A DNA stretch of 64,000 nt. Origin: a bacterium (GTDB lineage Bacteria; Elusimicrobiota; Elusimicrobia; Elusimicrobiales; UBA9959). The stretch lies in assembly GCA_021811185.1 (NCBI GenBank), contig JAJZPL010000012.1, forward strand, positions 1 through 64,000. Direction: 5' to 3'. Below, in pieces: positions 26,406 to 35,739 of this stretch. Within the stretch, counting starts at the first letter, position 1. Every line of letters starts with the position of its first letter. The position numbers and the translations under genes were made by a program. Below the pieces are notes generated by a model, which made no database searches, was not told where the DNA came from, and saw only the letters and a program-made list of their open reading frames with translations.

Positions 26406-27239
26406 ATGATGATATTTCAATACCATTTCGCGCTGACCGCGCTGCTGCTCTGCCTGGCGCTGACGGGGATCTACGCCTGCCTGGGTTACCACGTGGTGCG
26501 GCGCGGCGTGATCTTCGTGGACCTGTCGCTGGCGCAGGTGGCCGCGCTGGGCTCCAGCGTGGGCGTGCTGCTGGGCTGGGGCGAGCAGTTCCCCGTGCAG
26601 AATTACCTGATGTCCCTGACGTTCACGCTGCTGGGGGCGCTGCTGTTCGTGGTGTTCCGCAGCAGGCGGCAGAAAGTGCCTATAGAGGCGCTGATCGGCA
26701 TTACCTACGCCGGGGCCATAGCGCTGTCGCTCATCGTGCTCGAAAAATCCGCTACGGGAACCGAGGAAATAAAAGAGATGCTGACCGGCGCGCTGCTAAC
26801 GGTCTCGCCTAAGGAGCTCCTGTTCATAGCGGCCCTGGCTTCGGGTATCGGGCTCGTGCATTGGCTGGCCCGGCGGCAGCTGCTGCTGGTGACCGAGGAC
26901 CCCGATGGAGCCCGCGCCAAAGGCATGAAGATCTGGTGGTGGGATTTCGTCTTCTACGCCACGTTCGGGCTGATAGTGACCTCGTCCGTGAAGGTGGCGG
27001 GGGTGCTGCTGGTTTTCGCCTTCCTGATAATCCCGTCGGTGGCGGCGCTGCTGGCGGTAAAGGGCGTCTCGCGCAGGCTGGCGTTCGGCTGGCTGTTCGG
27101 CGTAACCGGCTGCGTGGGCGGGCTGGAGCTGTCGATGAGGCTGGATTGGTCCACGGGGCCCACTATTGTGGCGGTGTTCCTGGTGCTGCTGGTGGGGACC
27201 TGGGCGGCGAAAAGCGCGCTTCCTGGCGGGCGGGAATAG
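26406..27239 (+). CDS. ZnuB-like metal ABC transporter permease
   Basis: RGVIFVDLSLAQVAALGSSVGVLLG, VAGVLLVFAFLIIPSVAALLAV. Confidence 0.93.
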   Translation: MMIFQYHFALTALLLCLALTGIYACLGYHVVRRGVIFVDLSLAQVAALGSSVGVLLGWGEQFPVQNYLMSLTFTLLGALLFVVFRSRRQKVPIEALIGITYAGAIALSLIVLEKSATGTEEIKEMLTGALLTVSPKELLFIAALASGIGLVHWLARRQLLLVTEDPDGARAKGMKIWWWDFVFYATFGLIVTSSVKVAGVLLVFAFLIIPSVAALLAVKGVSRRLAFGWLFGVTGCVGGLELSMRLDWSTGPTIVAVFLVLLVGTWAAKSALPGGRE

Positions 27240-27256
27240 CCGCCCGCACGGCCGGC

Positions 27257-27466
27257 CTACCGCCTGTCCGAGGGGCAGGCCAGGCCTTTGGCGCCCAGTT
27301 TGCCCATAAGCCAGACTATGGGGCAGTCGCTGCCCACGGTCAGGCGGAAGAAGAGCCAGCCGGTAACCAGCGCGGCCAGGTAATAGTAGTCCTGGCCGCG
27401 TTCTTTCCCCAGGAACAGCAGCACCGTGGTCGCCAGCGCGGATAATACAATGCCTGTAGTTTTCAT
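27257..27466 (-). CDS. DUF2892-like small membrane protein
   Basis: WLFFRLTVGSDCPIVWLMGKLG. Confidence 0.7.
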   Translation of the reverse strand: MKTTGIVLSALATTVLLFLGKERGQDYYYLAALVTGWLFFRLTVGSDCPIVWLMGKLGAKGLACPSDRR

Positions 27467-27496
27467 ATCTTGCCGGTCCTCCGATCCTCTAATCCT

Positions 27497-27688
27497 CTAA
27501 CATTCTTTCAATCCCATCTTCTTAAAGAGCCAGATGGCCGGGCACCAGCCGGTGAAGGCGGACTGCAGCAGGTTGGCGCCCACGAAGATGGTCAGCCAGA
27601 GGAAGTTAGAGTTCACGTAAACCGCCAGGGCGGTGCTCAGCAGCACCATGACCCCGGCCAACAGCCTCAACGCGTCGTTCAGTTTCAT
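27497..27688 (-). CDS. DUF2892 small membrane protein
   Basis: RLLAGVMVLLSTALAVYVNSNFLWLTIFVGANLLQSAFTGWCPAIWLFKKMG. Confidence 0.85.
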   Translation of the reverse strand: MKLNDALRLLAGVMVLLSTALAVYVNSNFLWLTIFVGANLLQSAFTGWCPAIWLFKKMGLKEC

Positions 27689-27697
27689 TTTGCTCTC

Positions 27698-30600
27698 CTA
27701 TTCGCCCGTCGCTCCCAACATTTCGTCCGTAGCCTCGCCGGCGGGCCGCGCCGCGGCGCGGTGGCGGCGGATATGCTCTTTGTCGTCCTTGAAGGCCAGG
27801 TAGTACAGCACCGGCACCGCCACGCGCGACAGCAGCGTGGCCGCTATCTGCCCCGAGATCAGCGAGATGGCCAGCCCCTGGAAGATAGGGTCGAACAGGA
27901 TGACGCCCGCGCCCACGATCACCGCCAGGGCCGTCAGCAGCATGGGCCTGAAGCGCACCACGCCCGCCTCGATCACGGCCTCGCGCAGTTCCATGCCGTC
28001 CCTTACCTTAAGGTTGATGAAGTCCACCAGAATGATGGAATTCCTCACCACGATGCCCGCCGAGGCGATGAAGCCTATCATCGACGTGGCGGTGAAGAAG
28101 GCGTGCATGGCCCAGTGCGCCGGGATGATGCCTATCAGCGCCATCGGGATGGCCGCCATGATCACCAGCGGCGTAATGAAGTCCTCGAACCAGGCCACCA
28201 CCAGGATGTAGATCAGGATCAGCACCATGGCGAAGGCCAGGCCCAGGTCCCGGAACACCTCGTAGGTGATCTGCCATTCGCCGTCCCACTTGATGGCGGT
28301 CTCGGAGGCGTTCACCGGCTGGCGGGTGAAGTACTGGTTTATCTCCACGCCGCGCGCCTTGGCGAGGGCGTCTATTTTGGCTTTAAGGTCGATCACCGCG
28401 TAGACCGGGCTTTCGGTGCCGCCGGAGATGTCCGCCGTAACGTAGGCCACCCGCTGGAGGTTTTTGCGGTAGATGGGCTGGTTCTCCAGGCCGTTCTCGG
28501 TCCGCACGAAGCTGGCCATCGGGATGGCCGTGCCGTTGGGGGAGAAGAATTTTATCTCCTTGAGGGTGGCCAGCTGGCGGCGCTTCTCGGGCGACAGGCG
28601 CAGGCGGATATCCACCGCCTCGTTCTCGTCCTCCACGTGCGCGGAGTCTATGTCCGCGCCGGAAAGCGACATGGCGGCGGTTTGTACTATGTCCGAGGCG
28701 GCCACGCCGTTGAGCGTAGCCTTCTGCCGGTCCACCAGCAGCCGGGTAATGGGCTGGGCGTCGGGGATGTAGGAGTCCACGTCCACGATGCCGTCGGTCT
28801 TTTTAAGCAGGTTCTTTATGTCCTCGGCCAGGGCCCGCTGGTTCGCGGGGTTCGGGTCGAAGACTTCCACCAGCATGGTGGCCATGACGGGTGGGCCGGG
28901 GGGGACTTCGGCCACCTGCAGGCGCGCGCCGTAGCTGTCGGCGATCTTCTTAAGGGGCCCGCGCACCGCCACGGCGATCTCGTGGCTCTGGCGCTTCCGC
29001 TCGCCCTTGTCCGAAAGGTTCACCTGGATATCCGCCTGGTAAGGCTCCTGACGCAGGAAATAGTGGCGCACCAGGCCGTTGAAGTTGTACGGCGCGCTGG
29101 TCCCCGCGTAAACCTGGAGGTCGCGCACTTCCGGCACGGAGGCCAGCTGCGCGGCCATTTCGCGCGAGGCTTTCTCCGTGCGCTCCAGCGACGAGCTCTC
29201 CGGCATGTTGATGATCACCTGGAACTCGTTCTTGTTGTCGAAAGGCAGGGTCTTGAAGATCACCAGCCTGAAACCCACCATCGCCAGGACCAGGGCTAGC
29301 AGGCCGGCGGTGAAGGCCAGGAATTTCTTGCCGTTGGCGGGTTCGTAGATCAGCTTCTTCATCAGGCCGCGGTACAGGCGGTCCAGCAGGCCTTCCTTGT
29401 CGTTCTCGCAATGCTTGAGAGGCCAGCGCTCCACCACCCTGGAGTAAAGCCAGGGAGTGAAGGCGAAAGCCACTCCGAGCGAGAACAGCATGGCCACCGA
29501 GGCGCCTATGGGGATGGGGCGCATGTACGGGCCCATCATGCCGCTGACGAAGGCCATGGGCAGGATGGAGGCGATCACGGTCCAGGTGGCGAGGATGGTG
29601 GGGTTGCCCACCTCGTCCACGGCGTTGAGGATGTTGCGGTACAGGGAGTTCTTGCGGTTCAGCACGCAGTGGCGGTTGATGTTCTCCACCACCACGATGG
29701 CGTCGTCCACCAGGATGCCGATGGAGAAGATCAGCGCGAACAGCGTGATGCGGTTGAGCGTGTAGCCGTAGAGGAAGTACACCAGCATGGTGAGCGCCAG
29801 CGTTACCGGGATGGCTACCAGTACCACGGCGGCTTCGCGCAGGCCCAGCGTGAAGGCGATCAGCAGGGTGACCGACAGGGTGGCCAGCAGCATGTGGTAG
29901 ATCAGCTCGTCGGACTTGGCTTTGGCGGTTTCGCCGTAGTTGCGGGTGACGGTGATGTTGACGCCGTCGGGGATCTCGCGGCCCTTCATGGCCTCCACTT
30001 TGGCCAGCACCGCGCGGGAGACCGCGGTGGCGTTGGCGCCGCGGCGCTTGGCCACGGAGAGGGTTACGGCGGGGCTGGCGCCGGCGGCCTTAACGGAGGA
30101 GGCGGGGCCCTGCAGCATGGTAACGGAGTGTTCGTCCTCATCGGGCCCGTCCGCCACTTCGGCCACTTCGGAGAGTTTTACCGGGAGGCCGTTGTAAACG
30201 CCTACGATGATGTTCTTCAGGTCGGAGGCGGAGTGGATGAAGGCGTCGGTTTCGGCCAGCAGCCTGGTGTCGCCGTTGTTGTAATGCCCGGCGGGCAGGC
30301 TGGCGTTGGACATCTTGACTATGCCGGCGAGCATCTGGGGGGTGAGGCGGTGGCTGGCGAGGGCCGCGGGGTCGAAGTGCACTATGAACTGGCGCTTGTG
30401 GCCGCCTATGATGCGGGTTTCGGAGACGTTGGGAACGGCGTTGAGCTCGGTGCGGATGCGGGCGGCGGCGCGGCGCAGGGCGTAGTCGTCCTGGCCGTTG
30501 CCCCAGAGCGTGAGGGCCAGCACGGGCACGTCGTCTATGGCGCGGAACTTTATCTGGGGCTCGCCGGCGCCGCGGGGGAAGATGTCCTTGTTGTCCAGGG

Positions 30601-30967
30601 TTTTGGTGTAGACCAGGTTGGCGGCGTTCTCGGGGACGGTGCCCACTTTGAAGCGGACGGTGAACATGGCGAAGTTGGGCCGGGCTATGGAGTAGATGTA
30701 CTCTACGCCGGGGATCTCCCAGAGTTTGCGTTCGCCTACTTCCACGACGTGTTTTTCTATCTCCTTCGGTGTGGCGCCGTAGAAGGGGACCATGATGTCG
30801 AACATGGGGACGTTTATCTGGGGTTCTTCTTCGCGCGGGAGTTTTATGGTGGAGAAGACGCCCAGCAGGATGAAGGTGATGATGAGGATGGGCGTGAGGC
30901 GCGAGTTGATGAAGGCCCCGGCCATGCGCCCGGCCATTCCGTATTTTTTATGTGTTTCGTTCTGCAT
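27698..30967 (-). CDS. Efflux RND transporter permease
   Basis: 1089 aa; KLPREEEPQINVPMFDIMVPFYGATPKEIEKHV; IFSIGILVDDAIVVVENI; GIIPAHWAMHAFFTATSMIGFIASAGIVVRNSIILVDF. Confidence 0.95.
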   Translation of the reverse strand: MQNETHKKYGMAGRMAGAFINSRLTPILIITFILLGVFSTIKLPREEEPQINVPMFDIMVPFYGATPKEIEKHVVEVGERKLWEIPGVEYIYSIARPNFAMFTVRFKVGTVPENAANLVYTKTLDNKDIFPRGAGEPQIKFRAIDDVPVLALTLWGNGQDDYALRRAAARIRTELNAVPNVSETRIIGGHKRQFIVHFDPAALASHRLTPQMLAGIVKMSNASLPAGHYNNGDTRLLAETDAFIHSASDLKNIIVGVYNGLPVKLSEVAEVADGPDEDEHSVTMLQGPASSVKAAGASPAVTLSVAKRRGANATAVSRAVLAKVEAMKGREIPDGVNITVTRNYGETAKAKSDELIYHMLLATLSVTLLIAFTLGLREAAVVLVAIPVTLALTMLVYFLYGYTLNRITLFALIFSIGILVDDAIVVVENINRHCVLNRKNSLYRNILNAVDEVGNPTILATWTVIASILPMAFVSGMMGPYMRPIPIGASVAMLFSLGVAFAFTPWLYSRVVERWPLKHCENDKEGLLDRLYRGLMKKLIYEPANGKKFLAFTAGLLALVLAMVGFRLVIFKTLPFDNKNEFQVIINMPESSSLERTEKASREMAAQLASVPEVRDLQVYAGTSAPYNFNGLVRHYFLRQEPYQADIQVNLSDKGERKRQSHEIAVAVRGPLKKIADSYGARLQVAEVPPGPPVMATMLVEVFDPNPANQRALAEDIKNLLKKTDGIVDVDSYIPDAQPITRLLVDRQKATLNGVAASDIVQTAAMSLSGADIDSAHVEDENEAVDIRLRLSPEKRRQLATLKEIKFFSPNGTAIPMASFVRTENGLENQPIYRKNLQRVAYVTADISGGTESPVYAVIDLKAKIDALAKARGVEINQYFTRQPVNASETAIKWDGEWQITYEVFRDLGLAFAMVLILIYILVVAWFEDFITPLVIMAAIPMALIGIIPAHWAMHAFFTATSMIGFIASAGIVVRNSIILVDFINLKVRDGMELREAVIEAGVVRFRPMLLTALAVIVGAGVILFDPIFQGLAISLISGQIAATLLSRVAVPVLYYLAFKDDKEHIRRHRAAARPAGEATDEMLGATGE

Positions 30968-31022
30968 TGTTTTGCTCCTGAATTACTTCGGCTGAATATT
31001 AACCGCGAGACGTGAAGTCGGT

Positions 31023-31152
31023 GCCTGCCGGGGACATGGGCCCGTCGGGCACGCGGTCGCGCACACCGTGCGCGCCGCTCGTCACTCGGCCTCGTCGCTT
31101 ACGCAAGCCTCGGCCTCCGTGACGGCCCGCCGAACCCATGTCCCCGGCAGGC
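31023..31152. repeat. Intergenic element B: TIR-flanked structured element related to element A
   Basis: 18-bp perfect inverted repeats GCCTGCCGGGGACATGGG (31023-31040)/CCCATGTCCCCGGCAGGC (31135-31152); core reverse-complement aligns with 9922-10016. Confidence 0.82.
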
Positions 31153-31176
31153 TCCTCCGCTCGTTAACTTTCTAAA

Positions 31177-32535
31177 CTACTTCCCGGTTCCCAGTTTCTC
31201 CGACATTTCGTTTATGGCCGCGGCGTCCAGGGTTTCGGAGGCCAGCAGGGTCTGGGCGTGGTAAAGGTTAAGTTTATAGAGGGTTTCGTAGTACGCGGCT
31301 TCGGCCTGCAGCACGGAGGCTTTGGCGCGCAGGACTTCCAGCACGCTCTGGCGGCCCTGGCGGTAGAGGGGGACGAAGAGCTCGTACGACTGCCTGGCTT
31401 TGTCCAGGGTTTCTTTGGCTATGGGCAGGCTCTCCACTGCGGCCTGGTAGTTGTTGAGGGCGTCTTCGGTCTCTACTTTGGCCTGTTTGCGGGCTTCGTC
31501 CAGGCGGCTTTGCGCCATGGAGGTTTCGGCCGCGGCCGCGTTCTTCTTGGCGTAGTAGGCGGGGTCGCCCAGCGGCATGGTGAGCCGCAGGCCTACCAGG
31601 CGGTTGGACCTGAAATCCGAAAGGCTTTCCGAGTTGGTTTCCCAGGCCCCGAAAGCTTCCACCACGGGCAGCACGGAATTTTCCTGCATGGCCTGCGAGG
31701 TTTTGGAAATAGCCGCCATTTTTTCAAGGGCTTTCAGGTCGCGCCTGCCGCCGGCGGCGGCCGCGTCCAGTTCGGCGGAGGTTTTGGGCGCGTAGGCTAC
31801 TTCGCGCAGTTCTCCCGCGGGGGCGGGCAGGGCGCCGGGTGGCAGGCCCAGGGTGATGGCCAGCTTTTCATTCTCCAGTTCCAGCGCCTTGCGCCAGTTC
31901 AGGTCGTAGCCCTTGAGCGTGGAGAGGATGGCTTCCGCGCCGTAATAGTCGGAACCCAGCACCATGCCCTTGTCCTTTAGCATCTGCGCGGTCTTGAGTT
32001 CCGCTTCGGCCGACTTCACGCTCTCCGCGGATACTTCGGCGAGTTTCTCGCGCAGCAGCACGGTGAGCCACTGGTAGGCGATCTTGAAGGTGATGCCGGC
32101 GCGGGCCCTTTCATAGCCGTTCTGCGCCGCTTCTACGCCGAGGCCGCCCATTTTTACGGCGTTGCTGACGGCGAACCCGGTAAAAAGCGGTACGCCGGCC
32201 TCTATGCCGCCCATGTAGTTGCGCGCCGGGGAGGGATTATTGATGGTGGCCAGGGAGGCCATGCTGAAGGTGCCCTGTTTCATGGCGGTGGCGAAAGCGT
32301 AGACCGGGTCGGTGCCGTCGGTGTACATGCCTTTAAGCTTGAAGCCCCCCAGCCTGGACATTTTAGCCTGGCTCAGGCCGGCCCTGGCCCCGGTCACCCT
32401 GGCCGCCTCTTCCTTAATTATATTGTCTGATTTGAGCCCCTGTTCCACCGCCGCCCCCAGGGTCAGGGGGCCCGCTTTCGCGGCCGCCGGAATTGCAGTT
32501 AACAGAACCGATATTATTGTTATACTTCTGATCAT
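31177..32535 (-). CDS. TolC family outer membrane efflux protein
   Basis: Signal peptide MIRSITIISVLLTAIPAAAKAGPLTLGAAVEQGL; C-terminal YRQGRQSVLEVLRAKASVLQAEAAYYETLYKLNLYHAQTLLAS. Confidence 0.9.
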   Translation of the reverse strand: MIRSITIISVLLTAIPAAAKAGPLTLGAAVEQGLKSDNIIKEEAARVTGARAGLSQAKMSRLGGFKLKGMYTDGTDPVYAFATAMKQGTFSMASLATINNPSPARNYMGGIEAGVPLFTGFAVSNAVKMGGLGVEAAQNGYERARAGITFKIAYQWLTVLLREKLAEVSAESVKSAEAELKTAQMLKDKGMVLGSDYYGAEAILSTLKGYDLNWRKALELENEKLAITLGLPPGALPAPAGELREVAYAPKTSAELDAAAAGGRRDLKALEKMAAISKTSQAMQENSVLPVVEAFGAWETNSESLSDFRSNRLVGLRLTMPLGDPAYYAKKNAAAAETSMAQSRLDEARKQAKVETEDALNNYQAAVESLPIAKETLDKARQSYELFVPLYRQGRQSVLEVLRAKASVLQAEAAYYETLYKLNLYHAQTLLASETLDAAAINEMSEKLGTGK

Positions 32536-32828
32536 CGAACCCTCCGTCTTTGCTTCTACTAATGAGATGCGCCCGGGGACGAATAGTTTCACCTTTAACG
32601 CATAAAGCGGTGTGAACGGTCATTCTATGAAAGTTTGACAGGCGCGGCGGTGTTTTATTAAATTCCTGAAAAGAGACCCCGGCCATAATTAAAGCAATTT
32701 TAAAGAACGGTTCCTCCGGCGCGTCCCGCGCGGCGCCGCCCCCCGGGGGAAGTGGCAACTTTTACGTCGGAATTGCTATCATATCCGCGTTGCCCCGTTC
32801 CTATTTTGCTTCTTGAGGTGCCGCTTCC

Positions 32829-33185
32829 ATGAAAATACTTATCGCGGACGACGACGCGCTGTGGGTAAAGATCGTCAGCCATTATTTCTCCCTTAAAAAA
32901 CACGAGGTCCGTTCGGCGGGCACTTTCGCCGGCGCCCTGGCGCTGGCCGCCGGGCAGCGGCCGGACTGCATCCTGGCGGACGGCGAACTGGCCGACGGAG
33001 GCATCAGCGCTTTCTGCGCGGCCATAAAGACGACCGCCGGGCTGGAGAAGACCGCGCTGGTCTGTGTGAGCGGCGCCGAACAGTGCCCGGCGGAGAGCGG
33101 CGCGGACGCCTGCGTGGTAAAAGGCGGGGCGCTTTCCGAGCTGGAAGCGGTCATCGGCGCGGCGCTGAAGGCCCGCCTCGGGTAA
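32829..33185 (+). CDS. Stand-alone receiver-domain protein
   Basis: KILIADDDALWVKIVSHYFSLKKHEVRSAGTFAGAL...DCILADGEL. Confidence 0.85.
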   Translation: MKILIADDDALWVKIVSHYFSLKKHEVRSAGTFAGALALAAGQRPDCILADGELADGGISAFCAAIKTTAGLEKTALVCVSGAEQCPAESGADACVVKGGALSELEAVIGAALKARLG

Positions 33186-33223
33186 TTCTTGCCCGCCGCG
33201 GCAATAATTATATAATTGGGATT

Positions 33224-34657
33224 ATGGTAAAACTCTCCGATGTAAACTCGAAACTTCTCAAGGCGCGCTACGCGGTCCGCGGCAAGATAGTCGCGAGGGC
33301 GCAGGAGCTGGAAGGGCAGGGCCGCAAGGTCATTTACTGCAACATAGGCAACCCCCAGGCGCTAAAGCAGAAACCTTTAACTTTCATCCGCCAGGTGCTC
33401 AGCCTGCTGGAGTACCCGGAGCTGCTGAACTCCCCCGAAGCCGCTAAACTCTACCCCGCCGACCTTATAGCCAGGGCTAAAATGATCATGGGGCTGAACC
33501 CCAACGGCACCGGGGCCTACACGCAGAGCGCGGGCATCCCTTTCATCCGCCAGGCCGTAGCCGATTTCATTCAGAAGCGCGACGGCATCCCCGCCGACCA
33601 CAACCGCATCCTGCTCACCGACGGCGCCTCCAAGGGCGTGCAGGCCGTGTTCACGATGCTGACCAATAAAGAGAACGACGGCTACATGATCCCCATCCCC
33701 CAGTACCCGCTCTACAGCGCCACTATAGAGCTTTACGGCGCCAAGCAGGTGAACTATTTCCTAGACGAGGCCAACAACTGGCAGCTTAACGAGCACGAAC
33801 TGGTGCGCAGCATAGAAGAGGCCCGGAAGAACGGCATCAACCCGGTGGCCATCGCCGTGATCAACCCCGGCAACCCCACCGGCGCGGTGCTCTCCAAGGA
33901 GAACATCCGCATGGTGATCCGTTTCGCCAAGGCCAATAACCTGGCCATCATGGCCGACGAGGTCTACCAGGAGAATGTCTACGCCGCGGGCTTGAAGTTC
34001 CACTCTTTCGCGCAGGTCATGCACGAGCTGGGTGAGAAGGAAGTTACGCTGTTCAGCTTCCACTCCGTTTCCAAAGGCTTCCTGGGCGAATGCGGCCACC
34101 GCGGCGGCTACATGGAGATCCGGAACATGCCGGACGACGTGTACGGCGAAATGATCAAGCTGCAGTCCATCGGCCTCTGCTCCAACGTGGACGGCCAGCT
34201 GGTGACCTACCTGATGGTGGCGCCCCCGCAGCCCGGCGACGCCAGCTACGAACTTTACGCTTCCGAGCGCGGCGCCATTCTGGGCGACCTGAAAGAGAAG
34301 GCCGAGATCCTCGGCCGCGGCATCTCGGCGATAGAGGGCATGCACGCCCAGGTCCCGCAGGGCGCCATGTACGCCTTCGTCAGGTTCGACCTGCCGCACG
34401 CCAAGGGGATCGATCCCGAAGCCATGACTTCCGACGAGCGGCTCAAGTACGAGGCGGCGCGGGACTCCAAGTACTGCCTGCGCCTGCTCGAGGATACCGG
34501 CATCTGCGTGGTGCCCGGCTCGGGCTTCGGCCAGCAGCCCGGCACGCTCCACTTCCGCACCACCTTCCTGCCGCCCAAGGACGATATCAAGACCCTGGTG
34601 GAGAAGATGAAAAAATTCCACACGGCCTACGTGGAAAAGATAAAGAGCGCCTGTTAA
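33224..34657 (+). CDS. Class I/II aminotransferase, alanine aminotransferase-like
   Basis: Starts MVKLSDVNSKLLKARYAVRGKIVARAQEL; YTQSAGIPFIRQAVADFIQKRDG, LTDGASKGVQAVFTML, NPGNPTGAVLSKENI, SFHSVSKGFLGECGHRGGYME. Confidence 0.94.
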   Translation: MVKLSDVNSKLLKARYAVRGKIVARAQELEGQGRKVIYCNIGNPQALKQKPLTFIRQVLSLLEYPELLNSPEAAKLYPADLIARAKMIMGLNPNGTGAYTQSAGIPFIRQAVADFIQKRDGIPADHNRILLTDGASKGVQAVFTMLTNKENDGYMIPIPQYPLYSATIELYGAKQVNYFLDEANNWQLNEHELVRSIEEARKNGINPVAIAVINPGNPTGAVLSKENIRMVIRFAKANNLAIMADEVYQENVYAAGLKFHSFAQVMHELGEKEVTLFSFHSVSKGFLGECGHRGGYMEIRNMPDDVYGEMIKLQSIGLCSNVDGQLVTYLMVAPPQPGDASYELYASERGAILGDLKEKAEILGRGISAIEGMHAQVPQGAMYAFVRFDLPHAKGIDPEAMTSDERLKYEAARDSKYCLRLLEDTGICVVPGSGFGQQPGTLHFRTTFLPPKDDIKTLVEKMKKFHTAYVEKIKSAC

Positions 34658-34661
34658 GCTG

Positions 34662-34714
34662 AAAAAAGGGGACAGGCTACTTTATTTTCAATAAAGTAGC
34701 CTGTCCCCTTTTTT
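34662..34714. repeat. REP-like palindrome, second copy, probable bidirectional terminator
   Basis: AAAAAAGGGGACAGGCTACTTTATT-ttc-AATAAAGTAGCCTGTCCCCTTTTTT between convergent genes. Confidence 0.9.
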
Positions 34715-35718
34715 TATTGCTGGTCCGGGCTGGCCGGGGCGTCTTTCATTTTGTCGTATAGAAGCTCGAACTGGGGGGCTATGCGCTTGAAGATCTCCAT
34801 GATCTTGGGGTCGAAGTGCTCGGGTTTCAGCCGGTCGTCGCCCTCGGTCAGAACGCGGACGGCGCCGGCGTGGTCGTAGCAGGGCTTGTAGATGCGGGAA
34901 TTCCTGAGCGCATCGTAGCAGTCGGCCATCGCCACGATCCTGGCCTCCAGCGGAATCTGCTCGCCTTTAAGGCCGGCCGGGTAGCCGCTCCCGTCCCATT
35001 TCTCGTGGTGGCTGAGGGCGATGCGCCTGCCGAACTCCAGGTGGGGGTGGCCGCCTATGATCATCGCGCCGAAAGTGGTGTGCTTCTTCATCTCTTCCAT
35101 CTCGGCGTCGTCCAGGCGGCCGGGTTTCCGGAGGATGTCGGTGTGGATGTGCACCTTGCCCACGTCGTGCAGCGTGGCGTGCAGGCGGATGTTCTCTATA
35201 TATTTTTCCGGCATCCCGAGCTCGCGCGCTATCAGCGCTGAGTATTCGCCCACGCGCAGGATGTGGTTTCCGGTGTCCAGGTCGTTGGCCTCGGCCGCCC
35301 GGGCCAGCGAGCGTATCAAATAGGTGAACGCGTCCTCGTATTCGCGCGAGTTCAGCGTGTTCTTGATGCGCAGCAGGAGTTCCGCCTGGTCGATGGGCTT
35401 GGAGAGGAACTCGTCCGCGCCGGATTCCATGGCTTTCAGCTTGTTCTCGCGCGAGTCCAGCGAGGTTATCATGATGACGGGGATATGTTTCAGTTCGCCG
35501 TCCGCCCGGATGGCGCGGCAGACCTCGTGCCCGTCCATCCCCGGCATCTTCACGTCCAGCAGCACCAGGTCTATGTTCTTCTTCGAAAGCAGGTCCAGCG
35601 CCTCTTTGCCGTTAAGCGCGGTAAAGACCTCGTACCCGTGCGGCTGCAGCAGCGTTTCAAGCAGGTCCAGCGTAAAGTCTTCGTCATCCACGCAAAGTAT
35701 CCGGCGCGCTCTTTCCAT
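34714..35718 (-). CDS. Response regulator with HD-GYP domain (RpfG-like phosphodiesterase)
   Basis: REC motif VLLDVKMPGMDGHEV; HATLHDVGKVHI; HHEKWDGSGYPAGLKGEQIPLEARIVAMADCYDAL. Confidence 0.96.
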   Translation of the reverse strand: MERARRILCVDDEDFTLDLLETLLQPHGYEVFTALNGKEALDLLSKKNIDLVLLDVKMPGMDGHEVCRAIRADGELKHIPVIMITSLDSRENKLKAMESGADEFLSKPIDQAELLLRIKNTLNSREYEDAFTYLIRSLARAAEANDLDTGNHILRVGEYSALIARELGMPEKYIENIRLHATLHDVGKVHIHTDILRKPGRLDDAEMEEMKKHTTFGAMIIGGHPHLEFGRRIALSHHEKWDGSGYPAGLKGEQIPLEARIVAMADCYDALRNSRIYKPCYDHAGAVRVLTEGDDRLKPEHFDPKIMEIFKRIAPQFELLYDKMKDAPASPDQQ

Positions 35719-35739
35719 AAACCTGATTCTAGCAAACTA

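Noticed and set aside
27470-31015. 609-aa and 534-aa plus-strand ORFs (27470-29299, 29411-31015)
   Set aside because: Antisense shadows of the RND permease; His/Gln/Gly-rich composition, no family signal
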